Below the pieces are notes generated by a model that ran no database searches, was not told the origin of the DNA, and saw nothing but the letters and a program-made list of their open reading frames with translations. A DNA stretch of 64,000 nucleotides from Pseudomonas chlororaphis (GTDB lineage Bacteria; Pseudomonadota; Gammaproteobacteria; Pseudomonadales; Pseudomonadaceae). A program made the position numbers and the translations under genes. The stretch spans positions 1 to 64,000 of the forward strand of contig NZ_JSFK01000016.1 in NCBI RefSeq assembly GCF_000783395.1, in the 5' to 3' direction. Shown one piece after another: positions 60,745-64,000 of this stretch (within the stretch, counting starts at the first letter, position 1; each line of letters starts with the position of its first letter).

Positions 60745-61287
60745 ATGCCTCACTGGCTGGTCATAGATCTGGAAGCCACCACCGATGAGGGTGGCTGGCC
60801 GGTCACCGAAATGGAAATTATCGAGATCGGCGCCACCTTGGTCGATCGCGCCGGGCGCGAGCAGGATCACTTCCAGCGCTTCGTCAAACCGACGCGGCGG
60901 CCGTTGCTCACGCCATTTTGTCGTGAACTGACACACATTACCCAAGCCAATATCGACTCGGCGCAGCCGTTGAACGAAGTCTGGCCAGCGTTCGAACGCT
61001 GGCTCGCGCAACATCAAACGCGCCTCGAAGGCTGGGCCAGTTGGGGCGATTACGACCGCAAGCAATTACTCCAGGAATGGCAGCGTCTGCAAATCGACAG
61101 CGGCTTGAGTCGGGTGCCGCACATGAACCTCAAACAACGCTTCGCCAAGGCCCGTCGCCTGGAACGGCCACTGGGGCTCAACGGTGCACTGCAACTGGCT
61201 GGCATGCAGTTCATCGGTCAGCAGCACCGGGCACTGGAGGATGCGCGCAACACTGCGCGGCTGTTGCCACTGGTATTGCCACTCTAG
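60745..61287 (+). CDS. DEDDh-family 3'-5' exonuclease
   Basis: A 180-residue exonuclease of the RNase T/ERI-1 type. The four acidic metal ligands and the general base are readable: Asp and Glu in LVIDLEATTDEGG, Asp in WASWGDYDRKQL, and His and Asp in QHRALEDARNTARLL. Proteins of this kind (ERI-1/KapD-like) trim RNA or single-stranded DNA ends. It stands alone after the atu operon. Substrate is not determinable from sequence. Confidence 0.88.
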   Translation: MPHWLVIDLEATTDEGGWPVTEMEIIEIGATLVDRAGREQDHFQRFVKPTRRPLLTPFCRELTHITQANIDSAQPLNEVWPAFERWLAQHQTRLEGWASWGDYDRKQLLQEWQRLQIDSGLSRVPHMNLKQRFAKARRLERPLGLNGALQLAGMQFIGQQHRALEDARNTARLLPLVLPL

Positions 61288-61392
61288 GGTCAATTCGAGA
61301 ACTCAGCGGACAGACGCCGGGCAGGTGACGGCGCCAAACGCCTTGTGCATACTGGCCGCCTCCAATTTTTAACCCTTTTCGAGGAATCGCCC

Positions 61393-61677
61393 ATGTTTAA
61401 AGTCAACGAGTACTTCGACGGCACCGTCAAGTCGATCGCCTTTGGCACCGCTGAAGGTCCGGCGACCATCGGCGTCATGGCCCCGGGCGAATACGAATTC
61501 GGCACCGCTCAGCGTGAAATCATGCATGTGGTGTCGGGCGCACTGACCGTCAAACTGCCCGACAGCAGCGACTGGGAAACCTTCGCCGCCGGCAGCCAGT
61601 TCAACGTCCCGGCCAACAGCAAGTTCCAGCTGAAGGTTGCGGTCGACACCGCTTACCTGTGCGAATACCGCGGCTAA
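61393..61677 (+). CDS. ppnP: Pyrimidine/purine nucleoside phosphorylase PpnP
   Basis: A 94-residue cupin-fold protein of the PpnP (formerly DUF1255) family that phosphorolyses several nucleosides. The sequence starts MFKVNEYFDGTVKSIAF and has GVMAPGEYEFGTAQREIMHVVSG and GSQFNVPANSKFQLKV, which are near-universal in the family. ATG 61393 has GAGGAATCGCCC upstream; the frame is open to 61345 but that part is not family sequence. It is followed by a bidirectional terminator. Confidence 0.95.
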   Translation: MFKVNEYFDGTVKSIAFGTAEGPATIGVMAPGEYEFGTAQREIMHVVSGALTVKLPDSSDWETFAAGSQFNVPANSKFQLKVAVDTAYLCEYRG

Positions 61678-61698
61678 AGTAGCGGTTTCACTGCACCA

Positions 61699-61736
61699 AC
61701 AAAAATGCCCGTGTCCAAGGACACGGGCATTTTTCG
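61699..61736. terminator. Bidirectional intrinsic terminator between ppnP and the MOSC gene
   Basis: AAATGCCCGTGTCC and GGACACGGGCATTTTT form a 14 bp stem around an AA loop (about 61701-61735). A-rich on the left and T-rich on the right, it serves both convergent genes. Confidence 0.92.
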
Positions 61737-61749
61737 TTGCAGTGACGGC

Positions 61750-62556
61750 TTATTCGAGAATCTCCACCGGCATACCGACTTCGAGTCGGCCATTGCTGTC
61801 GTTGACCAGATTCTGCCCGAACATCGCGCCATCGGCTTCGGCGCGATACTTCTGCAAGGTTGCCAGCGGCTCGCGATCGGCACTGCGCTCACCGGTTTGC
61901 GGGTCGATCGTGGTGAGAATGCAGCGCGAACACGGCTTGACCACACGGAACTCGACGTCGCCAATGCGAATGCGCTTCCAATTGTCTTCGGCGTAAGCCT
62001 CACTGCCTTCGATCACCAGATTCGGCCGAAAGCGCAGCATTTCCAGCGGACGACCGACTCTGTCCGAGAGATCCCGCAGGGACGCTTCGCCGATCAACAG
62101 CAGGGGAAATCCGTCGGCGAATGCGACCTGATCATCATCCTTGCCGAAACCTGCCTGAGTCATGCGGGCACGATCCAGCGGCACCTGCACCAGACGGGTC
62201 GGCTTGCCGATGAAATCGCTGACCCAGCGCGCTGCTTCTTCACCGGCATCCGGCACGCGCAAGGTGTCGCGCCAGATCGTCACACCGCGCAGTTCGGCGT
62301 CATTGTCCGGCAAGGCGATGTCGATGGAGGACTGTTCAGGTGCACTCAGGGTCAGACCGCCCTGCGCATTCCAGAGTGCCGACAACTGACTCATCTTCGC
62401 TTCGGCGCGCTGGGTCAGAAAACGGCCGCTGGCTTCATCCACGAGCATCCAGCGTCGGTCGCCATCAAGCCCCAGCTTGTCGAGGTCGACACTTTGCAGC
62501 ACATCGACCTTGCCGGATTTCAACGGGTAACGATAAAGCGCGCTCAGACGCAGCAT
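61750..62556 (-). CDS. MOSC-domain protein, YcbX-like
   Basis: A 268-residue protein with an N-terminal MOSC beta-barrel (LSALYRYPLKSGKVDVLQSVDLDKLGLDGDRRWMLVDE) and a C-terminal MOSC domain with FRPNLVIEGSEAYAEDNWKRIRIGDVEFRVVKPCSRCILTTIDPQTGE; Cys209 and Cys212 are in KPCSRC. MOSC proteins bind molybdenum cofactor; YcbX reduces N-hydroxylated compounds. It lacks the ferredoxin domain of E. coli YcbX and would need an external electron donor. ATG 62556 has GGGAGC upstream. It stands alone. Confidence 0.88.
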   Translation of the reverse strand: MLRLSALYRYPLKSGKVDVLQSVDLDKLGLDGDRRWMLVDEASGRFLTQRAEAKMSQLSALWNAQGGLTLSAPEQSSIDIALPDNDAELRGVTIWRDTLRVPDAGEEAARWVSDFIGKPTRLVQVPLDRARMTQAGFGKDDDQVAFADGFPLLLIGEASLRDLSDRVGRPLEMLRFRPNLVIEGSEAYAEDNWKRIRIGDVEFRVVKPCSRCILTTIDPQTGERSADREPLATLQKYRAEADGAMFGQNLVNDSNGRLEVGMPVEILE

Positions 62557-62633
62557 GGCCAGCTCCCTGTAGAATAAAAACGCCACCCTATACGAGCTTT
62601 ATCCGCGAATCAAAGGAGTTTGTGCGCTGCAAA

Positions 62634-62663
62634 TCCTGTGGGAGCAAGCTCGCTCCCACAGGA
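62634..62663. repeat. Compact REP-like palindrome
   Basis: TCCTGTGGGAGC (62634-62645) is perfectly inverted as GCTCCCACAGGA (62652-62663) around AAGCTC. It is a single hairpin, not a two-arm REPIN, and follows the cheV stop codon. Confidence 0.8.
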
Positions 62664-62679
62664 GGCTGAAGCGTTAGGA

Positions 62680-63615
62680 TCAGGCCGGGACTTCGTCGAG
62701 CATCAGGCGCTGGCGCACCACGTCGACCAGTTTGTCCGGCTGGAATTTGGAAAGGAAGTTGTCGCAGCCGACCTTCTTCACCATCGAGTCGTTGAAACTG
62801 CCGGACAGCGACGTATGCAACACCACGTACAAGCCACGCAGACGCGGGTCATTGCGAATTTCGGTAGTCAGGCGATAGCCGTCCATTTCCGGCATCTCCG
62901 CATCGGTGAAAATCATCAGCAGCTTGTCGGTCATGTTGACGCCGGTATCCGCCCAGCCCTTGAGCATGTTCAACGCCTTCAGGCCATCGCTGGCAATGTG
63001 CATTTTCACGCCGAGCTGGCCGAGGGTATCGCGCAATTGCGAAAGCGCCACATTGGAGTCGTCGACCAGCAGCACTTCACGGCCACGGGCGCGCTCCAGC
63101 ACCGGATCATCAAGCTTGTCGCGCGAGACCTTGGCGTTGTACGGAACGATTTCGGCGAGAACTTTCTCGACGTCGATGATTTCCACCAGTTGATCGTCGA
63201 CCTTGCTGATCGCGGTCAGGTAATGCTGACGCCCGGCGCTGGTCGGCGGCGGCAGAATGGCTTCCCAGTTCATGTTGACGATGCGATCCACGCCACCAAC
63301 AAGGAAGGCCTGTACCGAGCGGTTGTACTCGGTGACGATGATGGTGCTGTTCGGACCCGGCACCAATGGACGCATGCCGATCGCCTGCGACAGATCGATC
63401 ACCGGCAAGGTCTGACCGCGCAGGTTGACCACTCCGCACACAAACGGGTGACGCTGCGGCATCAAGGTCAGTTTCGGCAGTTGCAGCACTTCCTGAACCT
63501 TGAACACGTTGATCGCGAACAGCTGACGCCCGGCCAGTCGAAACATGAGAATTTCCAGGCGATTCTCACCCACCAGTTGCGTGCGTTGGTCTACCGTGTC
63601 GAGAATGCCGGCCAT
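62680..63615 (-). CDS. Chemotaxis coupling protein CheV
   Basis: A 311-residue CheW-receiver fusion. The CheW part (about 18-155) has QLFAINVFKVQEVLQLPKLTLMPQRHPFVCGVVNLRGQTLPVIDLSQAIG. The receiver (about 178-300) has the acid pair Asp185-Asp186, phospho-acceptor Asp238 (FTDAEMPEMDG), Thr268 and Lys290. It links chemoreceptors to CheA and adapts signalling when phosphorylated. ATG 63615 (MAGILDTVDQRTQLV) has AGGAG 7 bases upstream. It stands alone rather than in a che cluster, as common for Pseudomonas cheV. The gap beyond it to 64000 has no clear gene. Confidence 0.93.
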   Translation of the reverse strand: MAGILDTVDQRTQLVGENRLEILMFRLAGRQLFAINVFKVQEVLQLPKLTLMPQRHPFVCGVVNLRGQTLPVIDLSQAIGMRPLVPGPNSTIIVTEYNRSVQAFLVGGVDRIVNMNWEAILPPPTSAGRQHYLTAISKVDDQLVEIIDVEKVLAEIVPYNAKVSRDKLDDPVLERARGREVLLVDDSNVALSQLRDTLGQLGVKMHIASDGLKALNMLKGWADTGVNMTDKLLMIFTDAEMPEMDGYRLTTEIRNDPRLRGLYVVLHTSLSGSFNDSMVKKVGCDNFLSKFQPDKLVDVVRQRLMLDEVPA

Positions 63616-63818
63616 CAATGACTCCTGGGCTTGTTCTGATGAATTCACTATGTGAGGTTATCGGCGGCAAATGGCAGTTCTTGATTGCCAAACCCGACCC
63701 GTCAAAAATGCCACGAACAGGCATTGATGTCACATTAACATCATGCTTTACTGGCCCGGTGATTTTCATCTGCTACATTTTCTGCGGCGCGACCTCGGTT
63801 TGCGCGGTAGGTTCCCGT

Positions 63819-63836
63819 GCCTAAGGGATTCCCCTA
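63819..63836. promoter_or_regulatory. Imperfect inverted repeat in the right-edge gap
   Basis: TGCCTAAGGGATTCCCCTAG contains CTAAGGG and CCCCTAG as near-inverted halves about ATT. It may be an operator for a gene beyond the window edge. The remaining sequence from 63616 to 64000 shows no open reading frame with a convincing start. Confidence 0.3.
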
Positions 63837-64000
63837 GTAACAATCAGGCCCAACCTGATATTCGCAATATCCAATAGCCATTAATGTGACGCCATTCTCA
63901 TTGCATGAACGGAGTCAGGCTATTGTGTGCGATCGCAATTCAGCGGAAACAAGCCCTCTGGAACCCCTCAGTCTGTGCACCTGCACGTCTGGGCGCGATC

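Noticed and set aside
62620..63621. Plus-strand frame of 333 codons opposite cheV
   Set aside because: Antisense to a clear CheW-receiver protein, with no domain of its own.

Overview
The window is a contiguous chromosomal segment of a fluorescent Pseudomonas (P. fluorescens complex). This rests on the pyoverdine genes (fpvGHJK-fpvCDEF, mbtH-like, pvdH, pvdL, pvdS, pvdYII), the many REP/REPIN hairpins of the GTGGGAGC type, high GC with GC-rich third positions, and, at the left edge, a leader that matches my memory of Pseudomonas 16S rRNA leaders. No transposase, phage, CRISPR or tRNA gene was seen. The species cannot be fixed from sequence reading alone.

Layout. 1-310: three tandem promoters pointing left, out of the window, towards an rRNA operon. 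0.44-8.05 kb: housekeeping and small accessory genes (RhtA-type exporter, two small lipoproteins, a TetR/SDR/HCCA-isomerase-like set, aminopeptidase P, a cysteine desulfurase, a LysE exporter). 8.25-12.56 kb: a sulfonate-sulfur operon msuEDC-sfnR behind a sigma-54 promoter with upstream palindromes. 12.56-13.46 kb: a divergent SoxR/monooxygenase pair sharing a SoxR box. 13.5-18.3 kb: a VOC protein, a haloacetate-dehalogenase-like hydrolase, a LysR regulator and a leuCD-like dehydratase pair. 18.7-27.0 kb: the eight-gene fpv operon for periplasmic iron release from ferripyoverdine, converging on mbtH and pvdH. 27.0-35.2 kb: a GNAT gene, the dsbRS two-component genes divergent from dsbD-dsbE-dsbG, a ParB-like orphan and an alpha/beta hydrolase. 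35.5-50.6 kb: pvdL (13 kb NRPS), pvdS and pvdYII. 50.6-51.4 kb: a periplasmic binding protein. 51.5-60.7 kb: the acyclic terpene cluster atuR/atuABCDEF. 60.7-63.6 kb: a DEDDh exonuclease, ppnP, a MOSC protein and cheV.

How the genes work together. Iron starvation relieves Fur at the pvdS promoter. PvdS then recognises TAAAT-N16-CGT boxes, which I can read in front of pvdH, mbtH, pvdL (with one mismatch) and pvdYII. PvdH makes diaminobutyrate, which the last PvdL module appears to load (its specificity residues match the Dab code). MbtH supports adenylation, PvdYII acetylates hydroxyornithine, and FpvG-K/FpvC-F reduce and recover iron after uptake. The other pyoverdine NRPS genes, the receptor and the maturation genes are outside the window. 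The msu genes scavenge sulfur from methanesulfonate using FMNH2. The dsb block handles periplasmic disulfides and probably answers to copper. The atu genes degrade citronellol/geraniol-type terpenes via geranyl-CoA carboxylase, but atuG and atuH do not follow atuF.

The most unusual features are a REPIN lying inside the reading frame at the 5' end of fpvD, a PvdS promoter whose -35 box contains the pvdH stop codon, and the three-promoter rrn control region. I found no wholly new multi-gene system. The gene least like anything I recognise is the ParB-like orphan at 33212-34240.
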